From assembly GCA_964617245.1 (NCBI GenBank), contig CAZTWF010000004.1, positions 1 through 13,991 of the forward strand: 13,991 nucleotides of DNA, in the 5' to 3' direction. Within the stretch, counting starts at the first letter, position 1. Each line of letters opens with the position of its first letter. A model generated the notes under the pieces. That model saw only the letters and a program-made list of their open reading frames with translations, did not search any database and was not told the origin of the DNA. Source of the DNA: WYZ-LMO11 sp964617245. GTDB taxonomy: Archaea; Thermoproteota; Methanomethylicia; Methanomethylicales; Methanomethylicaceae. Both the position numbers and the translations under genes were made by a program. Below are positions 1 to 6,495 of this stretch, piece after piece.

Positions 1-168
1 GAAAATAAAGAAAAATTTTTCTCAGAAATGATGAGATGCTTAAGAAGAAATGGTAGATTCGGAATTAGTATTTTAAAATATTCAAATATACCAAAAAATA
101 TACCAGAAAATACTGAAATTTATGAATCAGATACTATGAAAAGTATTTTTCTAATTGGTAAAAAATAA
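1..168 (+). CDS. 3' end of an unidentified protein (partial, cut by window edge)
   Basis: A reading frame is open from base 1 and ends at a TAA at 166-168, giving 55 residues of a C-terminus. I do not recognise the protein. The visible part starts with a helix-like stretch leading into CLRRNGRFGISIL and ends with MKSIFLIGKK. The first stretch loosely resembles the 'R.L...GRF' segment before the last strands of class I SAM-dependent methyltransferases, and the tail could be their final strand, but this is weak and no SAM-binding motif is in view. The sense strand is purine-rich like its neighbours, which supports real coding. A 61 bp gap separates it from the Sm-like gene on the same strand, so the two may or may not share a transcript. 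Confidence 0.6.
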   Translation, partial: ENKEKFFSEMMRCLRRNGRFGISILKYSNIPKNIPENTEIYESDTMKSIFLIGKK

Positions 169-176
169 TAATAAGC

Positions 177-207
177 TTAATAAATATAAGTTACAAACTT
201 TATAATA
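177..207 (+). promoter_or_regulatory. Possible TATA promoter region of the lsm-mat unit
   Basis: Two archaeal TATA-like stretches lie in the gap before the Sm-like gene. TTAATAAATATAAG (177-190) would place transcription start near 211 and leave a short leader containing the GGTG site. TTTATAATA (199-207) would give a nearly leaderless message. The first is preferred because the GGTG site would then be used. The surrounding DNA is so AT-rich that both could be chance. Confidence 0.35.
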
Positions 208-218
208 GAGGAACATGT

Positions 219-222
219 GGTG
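219..222 (+). promoter_or_regulatory. Ribosome binding site (GGTG) of lsm
   Basis: GGTG, complementary to the CACC of the archaeal 16S rRNA tail, lies 7 nt before the ATG at 230. An in-frame stop at 224-226 rules out any start further upstream, so the start is well fixed. Confidence 0.6.
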
Positions 223-229
223 TTGATTA

Positions 230-481
230 ATGCCAAATGAAACATTTAGATTGCTTAATAAAGCTCTAAATAGCCAGATATTAGTAAAACTAAAGGATGG
301 TCATGAATATATAGGAAATCTTGTTAAATATGATCAAACAATGAACTTAGTATTAACTGATGCTATAGAAACTATAGATAATGGTAGTCCATTAGCAAAA
401 TATGGCAAAGTCTTAGTAAGAGGAAGTAATATATTATATATTGTAACATCTCCTGCTAAAGAGATTTTACAGCATTTATGA
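230..481 (+). CDS. Sm-like archaeal RNA-binding protein (LSm/SmAP)
   Basis: An 83-residue single-domain Sm fold protein, the usual length for archaeal SmAPs. The Sm1 motif spans about residues 14-46 and contains the conserved YDQTMNLVL (D35, N39). Sm2 is GKVLVRGSNILYI at 59-71, with the R-G-x-N signature (R64, G65, N67). In known SmAPs the Asn of Sm1 and the Arg of Sm2 line the uridine-binding pocket of a heptameric ring, so binding to U-rich RNA is expected here. The start is an ATG preceded by a GGTG site. The SAM synthetase gene follows 29 bp downstream on the same strand with its own GGTG site, so co-transcription is likely. Nothing is truncated. A Hfq-like origin is unlikely, because the Sm2 motif is of the archaeal/eukaryotic type. 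Confidence 0.95.
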   Translation: MPNETFRLLNKALNSQILVKLKDGHEYIGNLVKYDQTMNLVLTDAIETIDNGSPLAKYGKVLVRGSNILYIVTSPAKEILQHL

Positions 482-499
482 GAATCTTTTTTATTATAT

Positions 500-503
500 G
501 GTG
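500..503 (+). promoter_or_regulatory. Ribosome binding site (GGTG) deciding the TTG start of mat
   Basis: GGTG sits 7 nt before the TTG at 511, the same spacing as before lsm. The GTG inside it (501-503) is out of frame with mat. This supports TTG as the true start and gives an N-terminus matching other archaeal MATs. Confidence 0.6.
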
Positions 504-510
504 AATATAA

Positions 511-1728
511 TTGATCAGTAGAAAGATCGTAGTTGAAGAACTTTATTCTCAAACTATTAAAAATCAATCAGTAGAATTTGTAGAAAGAAAAGGCACAGGT
601 CATCCTGATTTTATGGCAGATAGTCTATCAGAAGAATTTAGTCTTTATCTTTGTAAATACTATATAGAAAAATTCGGTCAAGTACTTCATCATAATGTAG
701 ACAAGGTACTAATAGTTGGAGGACAAACTAATGTAAGATTTGGCGGAGGAGAAGTAGTAACACCAATATATGTACTAATGTCTGGAAGAGCTACTACAGA
801 TGTAATTAATAATAATGTAAGAGAATATGTACCTGTTGGAAGAATTGCAATAGAAGCTGCAAAAAATTGGATAAAAAATAACATGAGGTTCTTAGATCCT
901 GAAACTCATATAATAGTTGATTATAGAGTTGGAAGAGGTTCTGTAGATCTTGTTTCTATTTATGATTATAAAAGTAAGATAAAATGTGCAAATGATACAT
1001 CTTTTGGTGTTGCTTTTGCACCACTTACTACACTAGAAAAAATAGTTTATGATACTGAAAGATTCATAAATTCAAATCAATTAAAAAAAGAAATGCCTGA
1101 AGTTGGAGAAGATGTAAAAGTTATGGGATTACGTATAGGTAATGAAATTAAACTAATAATTGCAGTAGCAATGATCTCTAAATTTATATATGATATAAAC
1201 CATTATCTATCTGTTAAAGAAGAACTTAAAAATAAAGTACAAGATTATTTAATTAAAAAATATGAAGTACCTATAGAAATAGAAATAAATACTGCAGATA
1301 AACCTGAGATAGGTAGTATTTATTTAACAGTAACAGGAACTTCTGCAGAAATGGGAGATGATGGTGAAACTGGAAGAGGTAATAGAGTTAATGGTCTTAT
1401 AACACCATCAAGACCAATGTCACTTGAGGCTACTGCAGGTAAAAATCCAATGAGTCATGTAGGTAAGATATATAATGTAATTGCATGTAATATTGCAAAT
1501 GAAATTGCAAAAATAAAAGGAATAGAGGAAGTTTATGTAAAAATTTTAAGTCAAATAGGTAGAGCTATTGATAATCCTTATCTAACAAATATACAATTGG
1601 TATTAGAGAAATCATATAACTTAACTGATAATATGAAATATGAAATAGAAAGTATTGTAAATAAAGAATTTGATCAAATTGAAAAAATAATTGAGGGTCT
1701 ATTAGAAAGAAGATTCACACTTTTTTAA
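511..1728 (+). CDS. mat: S-adenosylmethionine synthetase, archaeal type (EC 2.5.1.6)
   Basis: Makes S-adenosylmethionine from ATP and methionine in the cytosol, releasing phosphate and diphosphate. At 405 residues it has the usual length of the archaeal MAT family, which is diverged from bacterial MetK. Landmarks are ERKGTGHPD near residues 25-33 (ATP binding), GGGEVVTP at 78-85, NDTSFGVAFAPL at 161-172, AEMGDDGETGRGNR at 279-292 and AGKNPMSHVGKIYN at 309-322. The start is TTG, fixed by the GGTG site and by the family N-terminus (IVVEEL). It lies 29 bp after lsm and is probably co-transcribed. Its last 14 bp overlap the 3' end of the convergent DUF460 gene. The product feeds methyltransferases, including TrmI encoded further along. 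The family call is very secure. Confidence 0.97.
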   Translation: MISRKIVVEELYSQTIKNQSVEFVERKGTGHPDFMADSLSEEFSLYLCKYYIEKFGQVLHHNVDKVLIVGGQTNVRFGGGEVVTPIYVLMSGRATTDVINNNVREYVPVGRIAIEAAKNWIKNNMRFLDPETHIIVDYRVGRGSVDLVSIYDYKSKIKCANDTSFGVAFAPLTTLEKIVYDTERFINSNQLKKEMPEVGEDVKVMGLRIGNEIKLIIAVAMISKFIYDINHYLSVKEELKNKVQDYLIKKYEVPIEIEINTADKPEIGSIYLTVTGTSAEMGDDGETGRGNRVNGLITPSRPMSLEATAGKNPMSHVGKIYNVIACNIANEIAKIKGIEEVYVKILSQIGRAIDNPYLTNIQLVLEKSYNLTDNMKYEIESIVNKEFDQIEKIIEGLLERRFTLF

Positions 1729-3634
1729 ATTCTTTAATTCTTTCTTGTTTATATTCTTCAAATAATGAAATTAATTTCTTAGTTTTCTCTTTAGTTTTTT
1801 CTTCTAATCTTTTCTTAGAATTTTCAAATGTCTTTTCAAATGAGTTTTTCTCAATTATTATAAAATCATTATAATCCTTAAAGTGAAGTTCATTTAAATA
1901 AATAATGGGTATATTAAAATCAAATAGAACATTAGAAACTTCTTGAGTTATTATGAATTCTGGAGGAGATTTTAATAATTTATTTTTAAGTTCTTCATCA
2001 ATTTCTCCTACTCTTTTTATAACAAATCTATTAATTTTAGAATTTATAGCTTCTTTAAGTGTAGAAAATTTTCTAATTATAATAGTATTTCCATTTGCTA
2101 ATGAGATCATATTATTTATTATATCTTTTTTCTCATCTCTTTCTTTTTCAAGTTCATATCTTAATTTATTTATTTCATCTGTTAAAGATTTTAAACGACG
2201 ATCTACTTCATAATCATTAGGAATTTGTTTAATCTCTCTTTTAGCCAAAAATAATTTTTCTTCTAATTCATTTATTTTAGCTTCTAAAGCTTTTATTTTG
2301 AGAAGTAAAGCATCTCGTTCTAACTTTATAGAATTTAATTTGTTTTTAAGTAATAATATCTTCTCTTTTTCAGATGTACGTTTTTTGATACTTACTAATT
2401 TTCTTTTTTCTTGTGGTAATTCTGATAAAGAAATTGCGTCCTTAATACTTACACCTCTAATTACTAATGCTTTAACTTCTTCTATATCAACTTTTATACC
2501 AGATTCTTTTACATGTGCTATACATTGTTCTAGTTTATTTTTATAATACATAAAGGCTTTTAAAGCTGCAATAAGTGCATCTCTTTGATGAGAATCTTTA
2601 ACTATGATATTTTGTTCAGAAGTAATTCTATTTAGAAGAGAGATTTTTTCATCTATTTTTAATGAAGATTCTGGTGAAAATATAAGTGCATTATGAGAAG
2701 CAGCTAATTTTGAAATCATTAATGGCGGAGGATTAACATCTGATGCAAATATTAATGCTCTACCTAATGATATTATAATTCGTGTAATTTCTCCTCTTGT
2801 AATATTTCTACTACTTGATAAATACAATACTTTTCCATTTAAATCAAGTATAGCAATTCCACAGACTGTTCCTGGATCTATTCCAATGATAAGATATTTT
2901 TTCTTTTGTTTCTCCTCAATATGAGATATTGGAATATAATCAAATGATTTAGATAAAATAGGAATAATTCTTACATTTATACTTGAAGTACGCATTGGAC
3001 GAATAATTCCAGTTAATTGATTTCTAGGTGAATAAATAACAAATACAGCACTTTCTATACCATGAGATCCTTTTTTAAATAAAAGATCATAATCTATTCT
3101 TTTTGATTTTAAACGATTTTGAATAATTTTTGTTAAATTTAATATTGCTCCTTCAATACTTCTTCTATATCTATTTGCACTCATTCCTCCTGAGCCAAAA
3201 CTTCTTCTTCGAGAAATTATTACTTTAGTTTCAGGATCATAAAGTTTTACTATAAATCCATAACCTAGTAAAACTGCCATAGCACAAACTTCTGCAGATT
3301 TTATAGGAGATAATTTTCCTCCTTTTGAAAGACCTAATTCTTTTGCAATTAATGAGAGAGATTTAAAACCATGAATAGGAGAACCACAAATTTGAATAAG
3401 ATCAGCCTTATAGATATAACTCATAAAATTTTTAATTTCTTGTTCTGTTCCAAGTTCATATATGTTATCAATTGCAATTGCATCAACTTTATATTGTTGA
3501 GCAATTTCTAATACTTCAGTCTTAGATAAACCCTCTTTTCTTAAAAGAATATCAGAAGTATTCATCACTACAATTGAGTACTTATCATAAGAGGGAAGTC
3601 TATCTATTCCTAATACAATTTTATATAATTGCAT
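1715..3634 (-). CDS. DUF460/COG2433 protein with RuvC/RNase H-like domain and coiled coil
   Basis: A 639-residue protein of an archaeal family of unproven function, described as a predicted RNase H-like nuclease of the RuvC/YqgF group. An N-terminal domain (about 1-225) holds AIDNIYELG and a GGKLSP loop. The RNase H-like core follows at about 245-365, with the strand LIIGIDPGT (D253), FASDVNPPP (D299) and DSHQRDALIAALKAF (H349, D352). These are placed like the acidic catalytic residues of RuvC, so metal-dependent nuclease activity is plausible but not shown. A charged coiled coil runs from about 420 to 505, and a small C-terminal domain ends in a Lys/Glu-rich helix. The ATG at 3634 has no clear Shine-Dalgarno site and a TATA-like element about 26 bp upstream, so the message may be leaderless. 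The gene is divergent from an ArsR-like regulator and overlaps mat tail to tail. Substrate and pathway are unknown. Confidence 0.9.
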   Translation of the reverse strand: MQLYKIVLGIDRLPSYDKYSIVVMNTSDILLRKEGLSKTEVLEIAQQYKVDAIAIDNIYELGTEQEIKNFMSYIYKADLIQICGSPIHGFKSLSLIAKELGLSKGGKLSPIKSAEVCAMAVLLGYGFIVKLYDPETKVIISRRRSFGSGGMSANRYRRSIEGAILNLTKIIQNRLKSKRIDYDLLFKKGSHGIESAVFVIYSPRNQLTGIIRPMRTSSINVRIIPILSKSFDYIPISHIEEKQKKKYLIIGIDPGTVCGIAILDLNGKVLYLSSSRNITRGEITRIIISLGRALIFASDVNPPPLMISKLAASHNALIFSPESSLKIDEKISLLNRITSEQNIIVKDSHQRDALIAALKAFMYYKNKLEQCIAHVKESGIKVDIEEVKALVIRGVSIKDAISLSELPQEKRKLVSIKKRTSEKEKILLLKNKLNSIKLERDALLLKIKALEAKINELEEKLFLAKREIKQIPNDYEVDRRLKSLTDEINKLRYELEKERDEKKDIINNMISLANGNTIIIRKFSTLKEAINSKINRFVIKRVGEIDEELKNKLLKSPPEFIITQEVSNVLFDFNIPIIYLNELHFKDYNDFIIIEKNSFEKTFENSKKRLEEKTKEKTKKLISLFEEYKQERIKEFKKV

Positions 3635-3655
3635 TTATATTCCGTCACTTTTTTA

Positions 3656-3668
3656 TTACTTTTTAACT
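3656..3668 (-). promoter_or_regulatory. Putative TATA/operator element of the DUF460 gene
   Basis: On the - strand this reads AGTTAAAAAGTAA. The TTAAAAAG core is centred about 28 bp before the ATG at 3634, the distance expected for a TATA box driving a leaderless or nearly leaderless message. It matches the opposing promoter element in 12 of 13 positions. Confidence 0.4.
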
Positions 3669-3729
3669 ATATTATATTTTTTGTTATAAATATTGTTTTA
3701 AATTAGATAAATAAAATTATTAATAAATA

Positions 3730-3754
3730 AAAAGTAAAAATTATTATTACTTTT
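3730..3754. repeat. Inverted repeat AAAAGTAA / TTACTTTT, candidate operator
   Basis: Perfect 8 bp arms at 3730-3737 and 3747-3754 are separated by 9 bp of A and T. A dimeric winged-helix regulator commonly binds such dyads. The adjacent small regulator gene is the obvious candidate binder, but this is inference. The AT content is high enough that chance must be considered. Confidence 0.4.
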
Positions 3755-3776
3755 ACACTTTATTATATAAACAAAA

Positions 3777-3789
3777 AGTTTAAAAGTAA
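3777..3789 (+). promoter_or_regulatory. Putative BRE/TATA element of the ArsR-like gene, overlapping an operator copy
   Basis: AGTTTAAAAGTAA follows an A-rich stretch and has the look of an archaeal BRE plus TATA box. A start of transcription about 26 bp downstream (near 3808) would leave a leader of about 25 nt that includes the GGTG site at 3825. Protein bound to the AAAAGTAA part would cover the TATA core, which would suit autorepression. Confidence 0.4.
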
Positions 3790-3824
3790 ATTTTTTCTAA
3801 ATTAAAAGAAAACCTAATAAAAAA

Positions 3825-3828
3825 GGTG
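3825..3828 (+). promoter_or_regulatory. Ribosome binding site (GGTG) deciding the start of the regulator
   Basis: GGTG here is followed by 6 nt and then GTG at 3835. An in-frame GTG at 3826 lies inside the GGTG itself, so it is more likely part of the binding site than the start. By analogy with lsm and mat (GGTG plus 7 nt), the start is placed at 3835. Confidence 0.6.
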
Positions 3829-3834
3829 AATAAA

Positions 3835-4146
3835 GTGAAAGAAGAAAAAGAACAAATTAAATATGAAAATGGAGTTCTAATAGTAAAAGGAGAAAATGGT
3901 ATTGTAAATGTAGCAATGGCATTATCCTCTCCTACAAGAATTCAAATATTAAATTATGTGAGAGGAAAAGAAGTAGATATGCAACAAATAGCTGAATTTA
4001 TAAAACAAAGTAAAGCAAATGCTAGTGCTCAAATGAAAATTTTAGAAAATGCAGGACTTATTAAAACATTATATAAACCAGGTATAAGAGGAGTTAAAAA
4101 AATTTGTACAACAAATATAAAAGAAGTAAAATTTATCTTTGAATAA
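3835..4146 (+). CDS. Small winged-helix transcriptional regulator, ArsR-like
   Basis: A 103-residue protein (106 if started at the GTG at 3826). A short charged N-terminus is followed by a winged helix-turn-helix from about residue 27 to 84. ALSSPTRIQILNYV is the typical first helix of ArsR-like domains, QQIAEFIKQSKANASAQMKI fits the HTH with its recognition helix, and ENAGLIKTLYKPGIRG fits the wing. I see no metal-binding Cys cluster; the only cysteine is near residue 91, so this is not a classical metal sensor. The ligand is unknown. The gene is divergent from the DUF460 gene across repeated AAAAGTAA sites, suggesting that it may control itself and its neighbour. It overlaps pyrG tail to tail by 14 bp. 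The fold call is good, the targets are inferred. Confidence 0.82.
   Translation: MKEEKEQIKYENGVLIVKGENGIVNVAMALSSPTRIQILNYVRGKEVDMQQIAEFIKQSKANASAQMKILENAGLIKTLYKPGIRGVKKICTTNIKEVKFIFE
4096..4102 (-). terminator. Possible oligo-T terminator of the pyrG unit
   Basis: A run of seven T on the - strand starts about 30 nt past the pyrG stop. Archaeal RNA polymerase terminates at such runs. It lies inside the regulator gene on the other strand, where it also encodes lysines, so it may be incidental. Confidence 0.3.
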
Positions 4147-5749
4147 TCTTTTTCCTTTCTATACATGATTTAATAAATCCTAAAAAAGGTGGAGATGGCC
4201 TACCTGGTCTAGATTTGAATTCAGGATGTGCTTGACAAGCAAAGAAGAATGGATGATCCTTGATTTCTATAAATTCTACATTTTTCTCATCATAAGAAAT
4301 ACCACTTATAATTAAACCATTTTCTTCTAATATAGGAATATATTCTGGATTAACTCCATATCTATGACGATGTCTTTCAAAAACTCTACTAGAACCATAA
4401 ATATTATGAGCTAATGTTCCTTCTTTTATAATTATTTTATATGCACCTAAACGCATAGTACCACCTAATTTTGTCATATCCTTTTGTTCTGGTAATAACT
4501 CTATTACAGGATATTTTGTATTTGGATTTATCTCAGTAGTGTGTGCTTCTTTATAACCAACTACATTTCGCATAAATTCTACAATTGCTAATTGAAAGCC
4601 AAAACATATTCCAAGAAAAGGAATTTTATTTTCTCTTGCATATTTTATTGCCATTATCTTTCCTTCAGATCCTCTTATACCAAATCCAGGTAAAACTATA
4701 ATACCATGATAATTACTAAGTTTTGATATAGATAAAGGATCTTCTTCAAATTCTGTAGTTTCGATCCATCCAAATTCTGGAGAAACTTCAAGCTTTGCTC
4801 CTGCATGTTTTAATGCTTCTACAATACTTATATAAGAGTCTACAAGTTTAGTATATTTACCACACATTGCTATCTTTACTTTATCCTTAGTATTTCTGAA
4901 AGAGTCAACAATCGATTTCCATTCATTCCAATTAGGTATAGTATTATTTAACATTAATCTCTTTACAATATAATCACCCATACCTTGTTTATCTAATTCT
5001 ATTGGAAGTGCATATATATTATCAACATCATATGATGTAAATACTGCATCAGAAGTAACATTACCAAATAATGAAATTTTTCTTTTAACTTCTTTATCTA
5101 ATTGTGTACGACATCTTGCTACTAGTATATCTGGCTGTATACCTATTCTTCTTAATTCTTGTATACTATGTTGAAAAGGTTTACTTTTTTGTTCATGAGT
5201 AACATCTAATATTGGTACTAAAGCAATATGAACAAATAATGTATTATAATAACCTTCTTCAAGTCGCATTTGTCTTACAGCCTCAAAAAAAGGTAAGCTT
5301 TCTATATCTCCAACAGTTCCACCAATTTCTACAAGAAGTACATCAACTTTTGATATGCTAGCAGCTTCTTTTAAACGTCTTTTAATTTCATCTGTTACAT
5401 GTGGTATTATTTGAACACAACTTCCAAGATATTCTCCTTTTCTCTCTTTTTCAATAACTGTTGCATATATTTGTCCTGTAGTAATATTATTTAATTTTGA
5501 TAAATTTATATCTAAGAATCTCTCATAATGCCCAAGGTCTAAATCTGTTTCTCCACCATCTTCAGTTACAAATACTTCACCATGTATATATGGATTCATT
5601 GTTCCTGCATCTACATTTACATAAGGATCTATTTTTACTACAGAAACACTATATCCTCTTACTTGTAACATTTTACCTATAGAAGCTGTAAGAATTCCTT
5701 TTCCTACACTACTTAAAACTCCTCCAGTTACAAATATGAATTTACTCAT
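4133..5749 (-). CDS. pyrG: CTP synthase (glutamine-hydrolysing, EC 6.3.4.2)
   Basis: Makes CTP from UTP, ATP and glutamine, the last step of pyrimidine nucleotide synthesis. It is complete at 538 residues, the normal length. The N-terminal synthase domain (about 1-268) has the P-loop GGVLSSVGKG at 9-18, the KIDPYVNVDAGTM segment at 39-51 and EIGGTVGDIES at 141-151. The C-terminal class I glutamine amidotransferase domain (about 290-535) has the oxyanion loop LPGFGIRG at 353-360, nucleophile C382 in GICFGFQ, and the H508/E510 dyad in AHPEF. The nucleophile elbow reads C-F-G-F rather than the more common C-L-G-M, a conservative change. The ATG start matches the family, but no Shine-Dalgarno site precedes it. 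It lies 26 bp after the PP-loop gene on the same strand and is probably co-transcribed. It overlaps the regulator gene by 14 bp at the 3' end. Confidence 0.98.
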   Translation of the reverse strand: MSKFIFVTGGVLSSVGKGILTASIGKMLQVRGYSVSVVKIDPYVNVDAGTMNPYIHGEVFVTEDGGETDLDLGHYERFLDINLSKLNNITTGQIYATVIEKERKGEYLGSCVQIIPHVTDEIKRRLKEAASISKVDVLLVEIGGTVGDIESLPFFEAVRQMRLEEGYYNTLFVHIALVPILDVTHEQKSKPFQHSIQELRRIGIQPDILVARCRTQLDKEVKRKISLFGNVTSDAVFTSYDVDNIYALPIELDKQGMGDYIVKRLMLNNTIPNWNEWKSIVDSFRNTKDKVKIAMCGKYTKLVDSYISIVEALKHAGAKLEVSPEFGWIETTEFEEDPLSISKLSNYHGIIVLPGFGIRGSEGKIMAIKYARENKIPFLGICFGFQLAIVEFMRNVVGYKEAHTTEINPNTKYPVIELLPEQKDMTKLGGTMRLGAYKIIIKEGTLAHNIYGSSRVFERHRHRYGVNPEYIPILEENGLIISGISYDEKNVEFIEIKDHPFFFACQAHPEFKSRPGRPSPPFLGFIKSCIERKKIIQR

Positions 5750-5775
5750 AAATATTTCTAAACAATTTAATTTTT

Positions 5776-6447
5776 TTAATTTTTTGAAATTAATTTATAA
5801 TCTTTTATAAACCAATAACCATAGTTTCTATACCATACTATTTCACTTTTAGTTATTTTTATTTTCTTTTTAAATAAAGGAGAATCACAAACAAAAGTTT
5901 CATATTCTCCTCCTTCACCTATTATACTAATTCCATATTTTTCTTTTAATTTTATTAATTCTTTTATTGCTTCTAGATCTAATTTTCTACCAAGCCATTC
6001 CTTTCCAAGACCTTCTGCAGCTACACATGAAAAATATACTTCAAAATTTAAGTTAATTATGTCATTTAAAATTTCCATTTCTGAAAGACTCCATAATGGA
6101 AATATAGGTTTAATATTTAATTTATCACAAATATATTCTATTTTTGTTTTTTGATATTTACTTCTAATAGCACCTGCAACAATACCATCAATTTCCTTAT
6201 CCTTAAGAAAATCAATGATTTCTTGAATTTCCTTATCTTTTTCTCCAGAGACATTAAAAGATTGCCAATTTAGTTCCATACATTCAGCTTGTACCTTTGT
6301 AAATTCAACATTTGGTCTATGGAACATCCATGAGTTAAAAGTTCTAGGAATAATTGTAAGAAGATCAATCTTATACCCTTTATTTATTATCTTATATAAT
6401 GCTAAATTACTATCTTTACCACCAGAATATAATAAAATTAATTTCAT
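5776..6447 (-). CDS. dph6: PP-loop ATPase of COG2102 (DUF71), probable diphthine-ammonia ligase
   Basis: A 223-residue member of the DUF71/COG2102 family. Its eukaryotic relative Dph6 amidates diphthine to diphthamide on elongation factor 2, using ATP and ammonia. The PP-loop SGGKDS is at 8-13. GAIRSKYQKTKIE (92-104), PLW (117-119) and GEGGEYETFVCDSPLF (177-192) are the family landmarks. The length is normal for the short archaeal form, with no fused C-terminal domains. The archaeal family includes paralogs of uncertain role, so the diphthamide assignment is likely but not certain. The ATG at 6447 has no Shine-Dalgarno site. A TATA-like element is centred 26 bp upstream, which suggests a leaderless transcript. 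It heads a two-gene unit with pyrG and is divergent from sufC. Confidence 0.82.
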   Translation of the reverse strand: MKLILLYSGGKDSNLALYKIINKGYKIDLLTIIPRTFNSWMFHRPNVEFTKVQAECMELNWQSFNVSGEKDKEIQEIIDFLKDKEIDGIVAGAIRSKYQKTKIEYICDKLNIKPIFPLWSLSEMEILNDIINLNFEVYFSCVAAEGLGKEWLGRKLDLEAIKELIKLKEKYGISIIGEGGEYETFVCDSPLFKKKIKITKSEIVWYRNYGYWFIKDYKLISKN

Positions 6448-6468
6448 AAAAGAATAAATATAAATGAG

Positions 6469-6477
6469 TTATATAAA
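6469..6477. promoter_or_regulatory. Near-palindromic TATA element shared by the dph6 and sufC units
   Basis: TTATATAAA sits in the 48 bp gap between the divergent genes and reads TTTATATAA on the - strand. Its centre (6473) is 26 bp from the dph6 ATG and 23 bp from the sufC TTG. A single TATA element at these distances could drive leaderless transcripts both ways, in line with the weak or absent Shine-Dalgarno sites of both genes. Confidence 0.45.
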
Positions 6478-6495
6478 GCTATAAAGGGATTTAAA

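Larger units (their letters stand above)
3635..3834. promoter_or_regulatory. AT-rich divergent promoter region with repeated AAAAGTAA sites
   Basis: This 200 bp region between the DUF460 gene and the regulator is the largest gap in the window and has very few G or C bases. AAAAGTAA occurs at 3730-3737 and 3782-3789 on +, and at 3656-3663 and 3747-3754 on -. The two middle copies form an 8 bp perfect inverted repeat with a 9 bp spacer. The outer copies belong to a 13-mer: AGTTTAAAAGTAA on + (3777-3789) and AGTTAAAAAGTAA on - (3656-3668), each containing a TATA-like core. Other TATA-like stretches include TATTATATAA at 3761-3770. Core promoters and operator sites may be superimposed here. I see no RNA gene. 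Confidence 0.5.

Noticed and set aside
28..34. ATGATGA, resembling the C box of an archaeal C/D guide RNA
   Set aside because: No D box (CTGA) at the usual distance; the first CTGA is more than 70 nt away, no C'/D' pair is visible, and the stretch is inside a coding frame.
1721..1726. T6 run after mat as a defined terminator
   Set aside because: It is only six T, lies within coding overlap, and similar runs are frequent in this AT-rich sequence, so it cannot be told from background.
1953..2546. Open frames on + opposite the DUF460 coiled coil
   Set aside because: These are antisense shadows of a Lys/Glu-rich coding region. The - strand frame has recognisable domains and these have none.
3635..3834. 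A tRNA or structured small RNA in the largest gap
   Set aside because: In an AT-rich genome a structured RNA should stand out as a G+C-rich island. This region is among the most AT-rich in the window, and no cloverleaf or T-loop GTTCGA-type sequence is present.
5750..5775. A separate promoter for pyrG in the gap after dph6
   Set aside because: The gap is only 26 bp and made of A/T runs. A TATA box about 26 bp before a start would fall inside dph6, and nothing there is distinctive, so co-transcription is the simpler reading.
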